Part shown: one piece after another, positions 7,711 to 16,900 of the stretch
Position numbering within the stretch: position 1 is the stretch's first letter
How the letters are laid out: each line of letters starts with the position of its first letter
Assembly: GCF_014698045.1 (NCBI RefSeq)
Contig: NZ_JACJSE010000002.1
Coordinates: forward strand, 372,001-436,000
DNA from: Aulosira sp. FACHB-615
Lineage (GTDB): Bacteria > Cyanobacteriota > Cyanobacteriia > Cyanobacteriales > Nostocaceae
DNA: 64,000 nt
Direction: 5' to 3'
Made by a program: the position numbers and the translations under genes
Notes under the pieces: generated by a model
Database searches by the model: none
The model's input: the letters and a program-made list of their open reading frames with translations, nothing else
What the model was told of the DNA's origin: nothing

Positions 7711-9149
7711 ACAGCGATCGCTTCATCCTTACCTTTTAACTTTACTGCTTGCTCCACCAATTTTAATGAGAATAAATCTGGTTGAGATAAACTCTCAATC
7801 ACTGCTTCTGTTACCAAAATTTTGCAGCCATATTGTTTAGTTAAGCCTTCAATGCGTGAGGCAATGTTCACAGCGTCACCGATGACTGTAGAATCAATGC
7901 GGCCAGTAAATCCGACTGTTCCCATGACTACTTCACCGCGATGCAAGCCAATGCCAATGTTAATTTTGGGGAGGTTTTTTTGCATACGTTCTTGATTAAA
8001 CTGATCTAGGGCTTGGTGCATTAAAATTGCTGCTTTGAGTGCGCCATCGGTGTTGTCATCATCAAATAATGCCATGACAGCATCGCCAATATATTTATCA
8101 ATAAATCCACCTGAACGATCAATTACTTGCCCAATACAAGCTAGGTAGTCATTCAAAAATGTAAATATCTCTATTGGTGTCATCATTTCTGAGATGGAAG
8201 TGTAACCGCGAATGTCACAAAATAAAATTGTGATGTGGCGTGTGACTGCGATACCTACCTCAATATTTTCGATGCCTTGGGGTGCGATCGCTAAAATAAA
8301 TTTATTCGGCACAAATAATTCAAACGATACTAAAGTCTTCTGTAATTTATGAAATGAACTTTGCAATGCAGCAGACATCTCATTAAAAGAATTTGCTAAT
8401 GCACCAATTTCATCGGCGTTGGTAATTTCGGCGCGGTGTTGCAAATCCCCAGATGCAATTTGAGCCGCACTGGTTTGCAAGCGGCGGATAGGGTTACTCA
8501 AGCGTCGCGCCAGAATATATGCACAAACCAAACTCACCAGCAGGCTAATAAAACCAACTATTAAGGCTTTATTCACCGCATTAGCGACAGCCAAGTTAAC
8601 CTGACGTAGAGAAACACCGATGCGTAAAGTGCCGATTTTGTCCCCTGATAATCTGTAAATTGTCGAAGCAACTTCAATAATGCGATCGCCACGTTTAGCC
8701 CTGATATGATTGCCAAAGTTGATATCTGTTAATGCAAATGTTTCAATTGAGTTCGACTTTGGCGACGCTTTCCAGGCGGCATCACTGACTTTGACTGGCA
8801 CAATATCGGGAATGTATTGTCCTTGTAAATATTCTGGATAGGCAGCAATAATTTGATTTTCTAGCCGCGCATCCGACACTAAAATATACACAAAATCTGC
8901 ATTTTCTCGCAGCATCACATTTAAGTTGAGGCGCATTTGACTCCAGTTGCGCTCTTCCAGGTGATTCGCAAAGGTAGATATTCCTAACACCCTAGATACA
9001 AATCTCGCTTCATTTAATTTCTGCTCTCGGTAAAGGGTATTTTCAGTTTTCGCCCATACCAAAACAATTGCACCTACTAACGCCACATTTAATAATGTCG
9101 TTGCAGTGATGATTCGCGTCCGAATCGAGCGGAAACTAAATAATTTCAT
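7677..9149 (-). CDS. Membrane-bound class III adenylate/guanylate cyclase with HAMP domain
   Basis: The 490-residue protein has a transmembrane segment at about 13-32, an extracytoplasmic sensor region at about 33-194, a second transmembrane segment at 195-214, a HAMP domain at about 215-267 and a class III cyclase domain from about 300. Catalytic residues are visible: metal-binding Asp312 (LFCDIRGYTS) and Asp356 (KYIGDAVMALF), Lys352, the Asp419/Thr421 region, Asn428 and Arg432 (GDAVNIASR). It should make cAMP in response to an outside signal. It overlaps the upstream lipoprotein gene by 4 bp (ATGA). The ligand is unknown, and adenylate rather than guanylate specificity is inferred. Confidence 0.9.
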   Translation of the reverse strand: MKLFSFRSIRTRIITATTLLNVALVGAIVLVWAKTENTLYREQKLNEARFVSRVLGISTFANHLEERNWSQMRLNLNVMLRENADFVYILVSDARLENQIIAAYPEYLQGQYIPDIVPVKVSDAAWKASPKSNSIETFALTDINFGNHIRAKRGDRIIEVASTIYRLSGDKIGTLRIGVSLRQVNLAVANAVNKALIVGFISLLVSLVCAYILARRLSNPIRRLQTSAAQIASGDLQHRAEITNADEIGALANSFNEMSAALQSSFHKLQKTLVSFELFVPNKFILAIAPQGIENIEVGIAVTRHITILFCDIRGYTSISEMMTPIEIFTFLNDYLACIGQVIDRSGGFIDKYIGDAVMALFDDDNTDGALKAAILMHQALDQFNQERMQKNLPKINIGIGLHRGEVVMGTVGFTGRIDSTVIGDAVNIASRIEGLTKQYGCKILVTEAVIESLSQPDLFSLKLVEQAVKLKGKDEAIAVYELLLLAPMD

Positions 9150-10171
9150 GGTGTAGTAGTTAATTCTTCTACAAATGTTACCCAGCGCGACTGGCTAAGT
9201 TTAGCAGGACATTGAGAACTGAAAGCCAAAGTTAGAGGGCCTCCCATTTTGGCGGGAATCAATTCGCGGCTTTCTCCCCAACGGGTAACGAGTAAAATAT
9301 CGCACTCAGATAAATCTTGAGTCGCCAACCGCACCGGAGCATCTTCATAAAAGGGTGCTTTACCCCGAATTATGACTCCTCCCTGGGCGGGTAATGGTTC
9401 TGGAAAACTAGAGAAAATATCCCGCAGTCTCACTCCAGAAAGCTTGACTTTACCACTAGGCCAAGAAATGCGATAACCAACAGTTTGTTCTAAAGTGACT
9501 TGCGGTAATTTATCTAAGGTAGCTAAGTTGACTTGATGTTGATTAACTCGTAATTTAACTGGTTCTGTTCCCACTATGATATTGCTTACGTAAAACGCCC
9601 AATTGGTAGAATCATACTTTTGTTTTAGCTGGGGATACTGAGTATAGGGAAAAACTAAATAAAGTGGCCCACCTTGAGCGCGAGCAATTGGTTTGTTATT
9701 TTTAGCGATCGCTAGTGTAATTGGATATTGCCATAAATCTTTCAGGCTGAGGGTAGTGTAGTAAGAATCAAAGGAAACAAAAGTTACATCGGTGACATGA
9801 CTGGCAACAGCAAACTGTTGTAAAAGTACCGCCACAGGCACACCCCGAAAATCAAAAATCTCGTTAGAATGCAGGATGTCTAGAGGATCGGTTGTTTTGA
9901 GATGATTGGTTGCTAAAGTTTGTAACTGCTGCCAATTGAAATTTAAAGATTTGCCAGTAGTCGTTTCACCTTGAATAACCAAATTCCACTGACTTTGCTG
10001 TGCTTTTTTAGTGTTATTTGCAACAATTTCCGCATTGCGGGCGATCGCTTCTTTGCGCCATACTTCCAGTTGTTTATCTGTTGGTTGGTTTGTGCAACCA
10101 CCCACATAGACAATTGCGATGGTTAAAGGTGTTAAGGCTAAGTTTTTCCACAAATTGAGATGCAACCACAT
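9146..10171 (-). CDS. Lipoprotein with sulfite-oxidase-type molybdopterin-binding fold
   Basis: The 341-residue protein begins with a hydrophobic signal and a lipobox (YVGGC, Cys26), so it should be a lipid-anchored exported protein. The rest looks like two oxidoreductase-molybdopterin-binding (PF00174-like) segments, with FDFRGVPVAVLLQQF and ARAQGGPLYLVFPYTQYP in the first and SGVRLRDIF and AKMGGPLTLAF in the second. I see no cysteine at the usual molybdenum-ligand position; apart from the lipobox the only cysteines are in SECDILL and SQCPAKL. Catalysis is therefore doubtful and a ligand-binding role is possible. It overlaps the cyclase start by 4 bp and probably works with it. Confidence 0.72.
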   Translation of the reverse strand: MWLHLNLWKNLALTPLTIAIVYVGGCTNQPTDKQLEVWRKEAIARNAEIVANNTKKAQQSQWNLVIQGETTTGKSLNFNWQQLQTLATNHLKTTDPLDILHSNEIFDFRGVPVAVLLQQFAVASHVTDVTFVSFDSYYTTLSLKDLWQYPITLAIAKNNKPIARAQGGPLYLVFPYTQYPQLKQKYDSTNWAFYVSNIIVGTEPVKLRVNQHQVNLATLDKLPQVTLEQTVGYRISWPSGKVKLSGVRLRDIFSSFPEPLPAQGGVIIRGKAPFYEDAPVRLATQDLSECDILLVTRWGESRELIPAKMGGPLTLAFSSQCPAKLSQSRWVTFVEELTTTP

Positions 10172-10202
10172 TGTTAAGTTGATGAGTGCGGAGTTAATAG
10201 AT

Positions 10203-10287
10203 GATCCCCCCGCCTGCGGCGACCCCCTTTTTAAGGGGGTTATAGAAGCTTGTTAGCCACCCTTAAAAAGGGGGGTTGGGGGGGATC
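10203..10287. repeat. GATCCCCCC palindromic dispersed repeat
   Basis: Two long C- and G-runs (GATCCCCCCGCC to CCCCCTTTTTAAGGGGG, and CCCTTAAAAAGGGGGG to GGGGGGGATC) form an imperfect inverted repeat around a centre near 10250. The motif is of a type I know from many cyanobacterial spacers. It lies between the divergent lipoprotein and putA genes. Confidence 0.7.
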
Positions 10288-10464
10288 TTAGTTGAGTGCT
10301 GAGAAAGATCCAAGCACCGTAATACTGTTTTACTCTGCGTGCCAGAATGTCCCAGAAAAACTTAACTATCCTAAGAATCTGGTAGCAGCAAAATTCAAGA
10401 GTCACAATAGAAGACGCGGACTGTTCACAAACAGTTATGCACTAAATTAAGGAGATTATTATCT

Positions 10465-13446
10465 GTGGTGTTACAAATACAAACCAGCATCTACGAACCT
10501 AAAACCCAAGAAATTGCTAAACAACTGTTAACAGCTACCCAAGAAAATCGCTCGTTTTTAGCTTCCTTGCGTGACCAGATGCGCTGGGATGATAAACTAC
10601 TCGCTTGGGCAATGAGTAATCCGGGTTTAAGGGTGCAACTTTTCCGCTTTATTGATACTCTGCCAGCGTTACGCAGTAAACCAGAAATTGCCGCCCATTT
10701 ACAAGAATATTTAGGCGATGAAACGGTAGAATTACCAGCCGCCCTCAAGGGGATGCTCAATTTTGCTAACCCTGATTCTATGCCGGGACAAGTGGCAGCA
10801 ACAACTGTTTCGACGGCGGTGGAAACATTAGCGCACAAATATATTTCTGGCGAAAATATTAAACAAGTCATCAAAACAGTTGAACGCCTGCGGAAAGAAA
10901 AAATGGCGTTCACCATTGATTTACTTGGTGAAGCTGTAATTACAGAAGCAGAAGCGCAGTCTTATTTAGAACGCTATCAAGAACTAATTGCCCAGTTGGT
11001 AGAAGCATCAAAGAATTGGACGCATATTCCGGCGATTGATGAAGCTGATGGTGAAAAGCTACCAAAAGTCCAAGTTTCTGTGAAATTAACCGCTTTTTAT
11101 TCGCAATTTGACCCTTTAGATGCTAAAGGTAGCGAGGAAAGAGTTAGCGATCGCATTCGTAATTTATTACGTTATGCCAAAGAGTTAGGCGCAGCTATTC
11201 ATTTTGATATGGAACAGTATGCGTATAAGGACTTGACTCTGAATATTTTGCAAAAGTTATTGTTAGAGGATGAGTTTCGCCAACGCACAGATATCGGCGT
11301 GACTATCCAAGCATACTTGCGTGACAGTGAGCAAGATGCCAGAAATGTGATTGCATGGTTAAAACAGCGCGGATATCCGTTAACAGTTCGCTTGGTGAAG
11401 GGTGCGTATTGGGATCAGGAAACGATCAAAGCAGCGCAAAAGCATTGGCCGCAACCTGTTTACAATGACAAGGTGGCGACAGATGCGAATTTTGAAACGA
11501 TAACTCAGTTGTTGTTAGAAAATCATCAATATGTCTATGCTGCCATAGGTAGTCATAATGTGCGATCGCAAGCACGGGCAATTGCCATAGCGGAAAGTTT
11601 AAAGGTTCCCCGCCGTTGTTTTGAAATGCAAGTTTTGTATGGGATGGGGGATAAACTTGCTAAGGCTTTGGTGGATAAGGGTTATCGGGTAAGGGTTTAT
11701 TGTCCTTACGGGGAGTTGTTACCGGGGATGGCGTATTTAATTCGGCGGTTGTTGGAGAATACGGCTAATAGTTCGTTCTTGCGGCAGAATTTGGAGAATC
11801 GGCCTGTGGAGGAACTACTAGCGCCGCCAGTTTTGAATTCTCACGCAGAGGCGCGGAGGCGCGGAGAGGAAGAGGGGAGATTTGAGGGGGCTGCGGATAC
11901 GGATTTTGCGGAGGAGGAAAGGAGGAGGAGGGCGGCGCAGGCTTTTGAGGGTGTGCGTCGGGAGTTTGGGAAGACGTATTTACCTTTGATTAATGGGGAG
12001 TATGTGAATACTCTTGAGGTGATTGATTCTGTTAATCCTTCTAATTATAGTGAGGTGATTGGTAAGGTTGGGTTGATTAGTGTGGAACAGGCTGAACAGG
12101 CGATGCAGGCGGCGAAGGCGGCGTTTCCTGGGTGGAAGAAAACGCCTGTGAAGCAACGGGCGGATATTTTACGCAAGGCGGGGGATTTGCTGGAAGAACG
12201 TCGGGCGGAGTTGTCCGCTTTGATAGTTTTGGAGGTGGGTAAGCCTGTTAAGGAAGCTGACGCAGAGGTTTCGGAGGCGATAGATTTTTGTCGCTACTAT
12301 GCTGATGAGATGGAACGGTTATATCAAGGTATTAATTATGATGTACCTGGAGAAACTAATCGTTATATCTACCAGCCACGGGGAATTGCGGTGGTAATTT
12401 CGCCGTGGAATTTCCCGTTAGCGATCGCCTGTGGAATGACTGTGGCTGCGTTGGTTACGGGTAACTGTACACTGCTCAAACCTGCGGAAACATCGTCAAT
12501 TATTACTGCCAAACTCACAGAAATATTAATTGAGGCGGGGATTCCCCAGGGTGTTTTTCAATACGTCCCCGGTAAGGGTTCCCAAGTCGGGGCGTATTTG
12601 GTAAGTCACCCTGATACTCATGTAATTGCTTTTACTGGTTCTCAAGAAGTGGGCTGTCGGATTTACGCAGAGGCGGCAACTTTGAAGCCGTTGCAAAAGC
12701 ACATGAAACGAGTAATTGCCGAGATGGGCGGGAAGAATGCCATCATCGTTGATGAAAGTGCTGATTTAGACCAAGCTGTTGTCGGGGTTGTACAGTCAGC
12801 CTTTGGTTACAGTGGGCAGAAATGCTCGGCTTGTTCGCGGGTGATAGTTGTGGAATCAATCTACGATACTTTTGTGGCGAGGTTGGTTGAGGCGACAAAA
12901 TCCTTGAATATTGGCGAAGCTGAGTTACCCAGTACCCAAGTAGGGCCAGTGATTGATGCTAACGCCCGCGATCGCATCCGCGAGTATATTGAAAAAGGTA
13001 AGGCAGAAGCAAAACTAGCCTTAGAGTTACCATCGCCAGCCCAAGGTTATTTTATCGGCCCGGTGATTTTTAGTGAAGTCCCACCCGATGGCATCATTGC
13101 CCAACAAGAAATCTTCGGCCCTGTGTTAGCTGTAATTAAGGTGAAGGATTTTGCCGCAGCATTGAAGGTTGCAAATGACACAAATTACGCCTTAACTGGT
13201 GGTTTGTATTCGCGCACACCTTTCCACATCCAGCAAGCACAGGAAGAATTTGAAGTCGGCAACTTGTACATTAATCGGAATATTACAGGAGCGATCGTCG
13301 CTCGGCAACCCTTCGGCGGCTTCAAACTTTCTGGCGTAGGTTCCAAAGCAGGCGGCCCTGATTACTTGCTACAGTTCTTAGAACCACGGACAATTACAGA
13401 AAATATTCAGCGCCAAGGTTTTGCACCCATCGAAGGCGCAGACTAA
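10465..13446 (+). CDS. putA: Bifunctional proline dehydrogenase / glutamate semialdehyde dehydrogenase
   Basis: The 993-residue protein oxidises proline to glutamate in two steps. The N-terminal proline dehydrogenase domain (about 80-450) has VSVKLTAFYSQFDP, RLVKGAYWDQE and YLIRRLLENTANSSF. The aldehyde dehydrogenase domain (about 510-985) has SPWNFPLAIACG, FTGSQEVG, Glu753 in EMGGKN and catalytic Cys787 in GQKCSACSR. It lacks the N-terminal DNA-binding domain of enterobacterial PutA. The start GTG 10465 has AAGGAG 10 bp upstream. The linker at about 455-490 (HAEARRRGEEEGRFEG) comes from a dispersed repeat, and the surrounding codons are unusually G-rich at third positions. Confidence 0.95.
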   Translation: MVLQIQTSIYEPKTQEIAKQLLTATQENRSFLASLRDQMRWDDKLLAWAMSNPGLRVQLFRFIDTLPALRSKPEIAAHLQEYLGDETVELPAALKGMLNFANPDSMPGQVAATTVSTAVETLAHKYISGENIKQVIKTVERLRKEKMAFTIDLLGEAVITEAEAQSYLERYQELIAQLVEASKNWTHIPAIDEADGEKLPKVQVSVKLTAFYSQFDPLDAKGSEERVSDRIRNLLRYAKELGAAIHFDMEQYAYKDLTLNILQKLLLEDEFRQRTDIGVTIQAYLRDSEQDARNVIAWLKQRGYPLTVRLVKGAYWDQETIKAAQKHWPQPVYNDKVATDANFETITQLLLENHQYVYAAIGSHNVRSQARAIAIAESLKVPRRCFEMQVLYGMGDKLAKALVDKGYRVRVYCPYGELLPGMAYLIRRLLENTANSSFLRQNLENRPVEELLAPPVLNSHAEARRRGEEEGRFEGAADTDFAEEERRRRAAQAFEGVRREFGKTYLPLINGEYVNTLEVIDSVNPSNYSEVIGKVGLISVEQAEQAMQAAKAAFPGWKKTPVKQRADILRKAGDLLEERRAELSALIVLEVGKPVKEADAEVSEAIDFCRYYADEMERLYQGINYDVPGETNRYIYQPRGIAVVISPWNFPLAIACGMTVAALVTGNCTLLKPAETSSIITAKLTEILIEAGIPQGVFQYVPGKGSQVGAYLVSHPDTHVIAFTGSQEVGCRIYAEAATLKPLQKHMKRVIAEMGGKNAIIVDESADLDQAVVGVVQSAFGYSGQKCSACSRVIVVESIYDTFVARLVEATKSLNIGEAELPSTQVGPVIDANARDRIREYIEKGKAEAKLALELPSPAQGYFIGPVIFSEVPPDGIIAQQEIFGPVLAVIKVKDFAAALKVANDTNYALTGGLYSRTPFHIQQAQEEFEVGNLYINRNITGAIVARQPFGGFKLSGVGSKAGGPDYLLQFLEPRTITENIQRQGFAPIEGAD
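11839..11880 (+). repeat. Dispersed CGCAGAGGCGC-type repeat inside putA
   Basis: The sequence CTCACGCAGAGGCGCGGAGG and what follows is a form of the ACGCAGAGG-type repeats common in Nostoc spacers; a related copy lies at 46636-46682. Here it is in frame and encodes an Arg/Glu-rich insertion in the linker between the two PutA domains. Confidence 0.6.
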
Positions 13447-13479
13447 TCTCGTCAAAACTCTCCGAGCCTCCGCTTACTG

Positions 13480-13575
13480 AGTTTCGACTACGCTCAACTA
13501 CCGCGACTTGTCCTGAGCGCAGTCGTTCGCGTTAGCGTCTCCGAAGGAGAAGGAAGTCGAAGTACGCGCCTGGAG
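13480..13575. repeat. Mosaic repeat with GAGCGYAGTCG and GTTCGCG-GTCTCC motifs
   Basis: This block contains CTTGTCCTGAGCGCAGTCG, GTTCGCGTTAGCGTCTCCGA and AGGAGAAGGAAGTCGAAG. The GTTCGCG-AGCGTCTCC-AGGAGAAG module recurs near 60155-60182 and, on the other strand, near 41797-41819. These are dispersed non-coding repeats of cyanobacterial genomes. Confidence 0.6.
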
Positions 13576-13601
13576 CGTGAGTCAATCATTAATATAAGCG
13601 T

Positions 13602-13636
13602 AAAAATCAGGTGTCTAATACTCACCTGATTTTTTT
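13602..13636 (+). terminator. Rho-independent terminator, probably bidirectional
   Basis: AATCAGGTG and CACCTGATT form a 9-bp stem with a short loop, preceded by A residues and followed by TTTTT. A nearly identical hairpin lies at 20029-20061 after the RHS-RTX gene, so the gene is flanked by two copies of the same terminator. Confidence 0.7.
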
Positions 13637-13704
13637 ATAAGGACTGACGCAAAAACCTAAAAACATATTTATAGGGTTTCCAACTCTGGTGTGGTACAAA
13701 ATTT

Positions 13705-13765
13705 TACCCCTCCCCAACCCTCCCCTTGGCAAGGGGAGGGTGCGCGACAGCGCGGGTGGGGTGTA
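13705..13765. repeat. CCCCTCCCC...GGGGAGGG hairpin repeat
   Basis: The block CCCTCCCCTTGGCAAGGGGAGGG is a strong inverted repeat, followed by GTGCGCGACAGCGCGGG and GGGGTG. It is a dispersed palindromic repeat type in cyanobacteria and has no U-tract, so termination is not implied. Confidence 0.6.
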
Positions 13766-13991
13766 TTTCATCTGCCTGAGAATTGCTATATTGCTCATCT
13801 TTGTGACGCAACATTAAGTTTATATAAATAAATATGCTTAGTTGTTTTATTTATTTTGTATCAAGATAGACCCCAAATTTCATAGTTACTTCATAAATAG
13901 CTGAAAAACCAATAAACGAATAGTGATATTCTCAGTATAAATTCTGAGCCTTTCTTTAAATCATTCTTTACACAGATAAAATCAATTACTT

Positions 13992-16900
13992 ATGAGTAGC
14001 ACAGTTACTTACAATTATGTTTCTCCAGGAGTTATCAACGTCACTGATGCTACCGGAGCTACTACTCAGATTAGTTTTACCAGTACAGGTCAAATCCAAA
14101 GCATACAAGATGCGCTCAACCGCGTCACGCAGTTTAGTTACGACACCAATGACTATCTCAGTCAAATCACTGCACCAGGAAATATCATTTCCAAATTTAG
14201 CTATGATGCCCAAGGGCGATTGTTAAGTCAGACTGACCCATTAAATCAAACAGTTAGCTTTACCTACGGAGCAAATTCTGATTCGCTAACTAAAGTTACA
14301 GATCCCAAGGGTCAAGCAATCCAGTATGGGTACAACAACTACGGCGAATTGACCAGCATTACCTATGCTGATGGCAAGTCTGAAACCTTTACCTATGATA
14401 AATTTGGCAACTTAACCCAAGCAACAGAGCGTAGTAACGATACTTTCCAATACACCTACGATAGTGCAGACAGAGTCACCCGCAAAACCTTTGATGACGG
14501 CACATTTGAACAATACGCATACGATAGCAACGGTAATCTCACCTCAGTTCGGGATGTGAGCGGCGGGACACAAAGCCTGGTATACGATGCTAATAATCGC
14601 CTCACAAAAATTACTTATGCTGATGGTCGCTTTCTAGAGTATACCTACGACGCTCAAGGTCGGCGGACTCAAATGAAAGACCAAAGCGGGTTTACGACAA
14701 ACTACAGCTATGATTCTGATGGTCGTCTGGCGAATTTAACTAATGGTGCAGGCGCAACAATTATTTCCTACACCTACGATGTTTTGGGTCGCTTGTCGCG
14801 GGAAACTAACGGCAATGGTACTTACACAACCTACACCTATGACAGCGTAGGGCAAGTAACTAATATCACCAACTATAAGTCTACAGGTACGATTAATTCA
14901 TCGTTTCAGTACACTTATGACAATTTAGGGCGGCAAACAGCAGCAACAACTCAGGATGGTAGTTGGGCATATACCTACGACACCACAGGACAGTTAACCC
15001 GTGCGCGATTTACCTCCACAAATCCTAGTATTACCAATCAAGATTTACAGTATGTCTACGATACTGCGGGTAATCGTATTCGCACGATTGTTAATGGAGT
15101 TACAACCAATTACACCGCAAACAACTTAAATCAATACACCACCGTTGGCAGTGCAATTTATACCTATGATGCTGATGGGAATTTAACTAAAGTTGTTGAT
15201 GGAAGTAATACCTGGACTTATATATATAACGATGAGAATCAACTGATTGGAGGAACGACACCAACCGGGACGTTTAGTTATGAATATGATGCCTTTGGGA
15301 ATCGGAAGGCGGCGGTTTTCAACGGACAGAGAACAGAGTATTTAGTTGACCCGTTTGGGTTTGGTGATGTTGTTGGTGAATATAGCGGTGGTGCGGCGAC
15401 CAATTATATTCATGGGATTGGTTTAGTAGGTCGGTTTACTGGGGCGAATGCAGCTTACTACGATTCGGATTTATTGGGTTCAACTGTTGGGTTGACCAAT
15501 GGGACAGGTACTTATGTTAATCGTTATGTCTATCGTCCATTTGGCGAGAATTTGCTGACAACGGAGGGCGTTGCTAACCCCTTTGAGTTTGTTGGGCAAT
15601 GGGGGATCATGGATGAGGCGAATGGTCTCGATTTCATGCGGGCAAGGTTTTATGACAGTAAGTTAGGACGGTTCACGGCACTTGATCCGATTGGGTTAAA
15701 TGGAGGAGATACGAATTTATATCGATACGTTGCCAACAATCCTGTATCACTTGTTGATCCAAGTGGCTTGAAATACATTAATCGCAATAATCCGTCCTCT
15801 GAACTAGCGTCTACTCTTCAGGATTTCGGAGATACATTCAATACTAATAATATTTCTGAAGCATTGGGATTTGCGTCAGATTTAGCTGGAGTAATCGCCA
15901 TAGGAACTTCTCTTCTCAGTGGTGGAACTATACCTCTAGGTCTTATTACTTTTGGTATCGTTACTGGGCTGGGAGAAGCACTTTTAAGCAACGACCCAAA
16001 CAGTGCGCTTGCAAATTTTTTTGCTGAACAATTATTTGGACTAAAGTTCAATAGATTGTCAAATTTTAAGACTATTTGGGATTTAATTCTTGATATAATT
16101 TCTCCGCTTGTTCTTGATCTAGACAATGATGGAATTGAACTAATTTCTCTAGAAAATTCAACAGCTTTCTTTGATCTGGATGCAGATGGTTTTGCTGAGA
16201 ATACAGGTTGGGTAAAAAGTGACGATGGTATCTTAGCTCTGGATCTGAATAACAATGGACGAATTGATAATATAAATGAGGTTTTTGGCAATGCAACAAC
16301 TGATGGATTTATCATCCTGAAACAGTTGGACAGTAACAATGACCTGATTATTGATTCCAGAGATGCTCAGTTTGCAAATTTAAAGGTTTGGAAAGATAAA
16401 GACGAAGACGGCTTTACTGATGTAGGAGAACTAAGAAGTCTGCTTGATTGGGGTATTCGTAGCATAAACCTGGAATATCAGTCCGTTAACCAAGTTAATG
16501 AAGGAAACCACGTCAGTAGCATTAGTAACTATACCCTTACAGACGGTACAACAAGACAAATCGTAGATGTCTGGTTTATTCTAGACCAGATGAATAGCCG
16601 TTATAATGGGGAATTTAAACTTAAAGAGGAAGTTCTCTACTTACCTAGCCTTAGAGGTTATGGAGAAATCCCAAACTTATTCATAGCGATCAGCCAAGAC
16701 CAGACTTTGCTTGGTATGATGCGAAATTTAGTACTTTTAAATACAAATAATTTTGAACAATTTCATGCTCAATTTATAACTCAGGTTGAAGCACTACTTT
16801 ACCGTTGGGCTGGTGTAGAAAACGTTGCCACAAATAGCCGAGGCTCAAATGTTGATGCTCGCAAACTCACTTTCCTAGAGAAATTTTTTGGTGAAGACTT

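Larger units (their letters stand above)
13447..13991. other. Repeat-rich spacer between putA and the RHS-RTX gene
   Basis: The 545-bp spacer holds a mosaic repeat, a terminator and a second G/C-rich hairpin repeat, each listed separately. The last 180 bp before the RHS-RTX start are AT-rich and should contain its promoter. No gene is visible. Confidence 0.55.

Noticed and set aside
9146..10171. Active sulfite oxidase or nitrate reductase
   Set aside because: The molybdenum-ligand cysteine is not visible in the expected place and haem or nitrate-reductase domains are missing, so only the fold is claimed.
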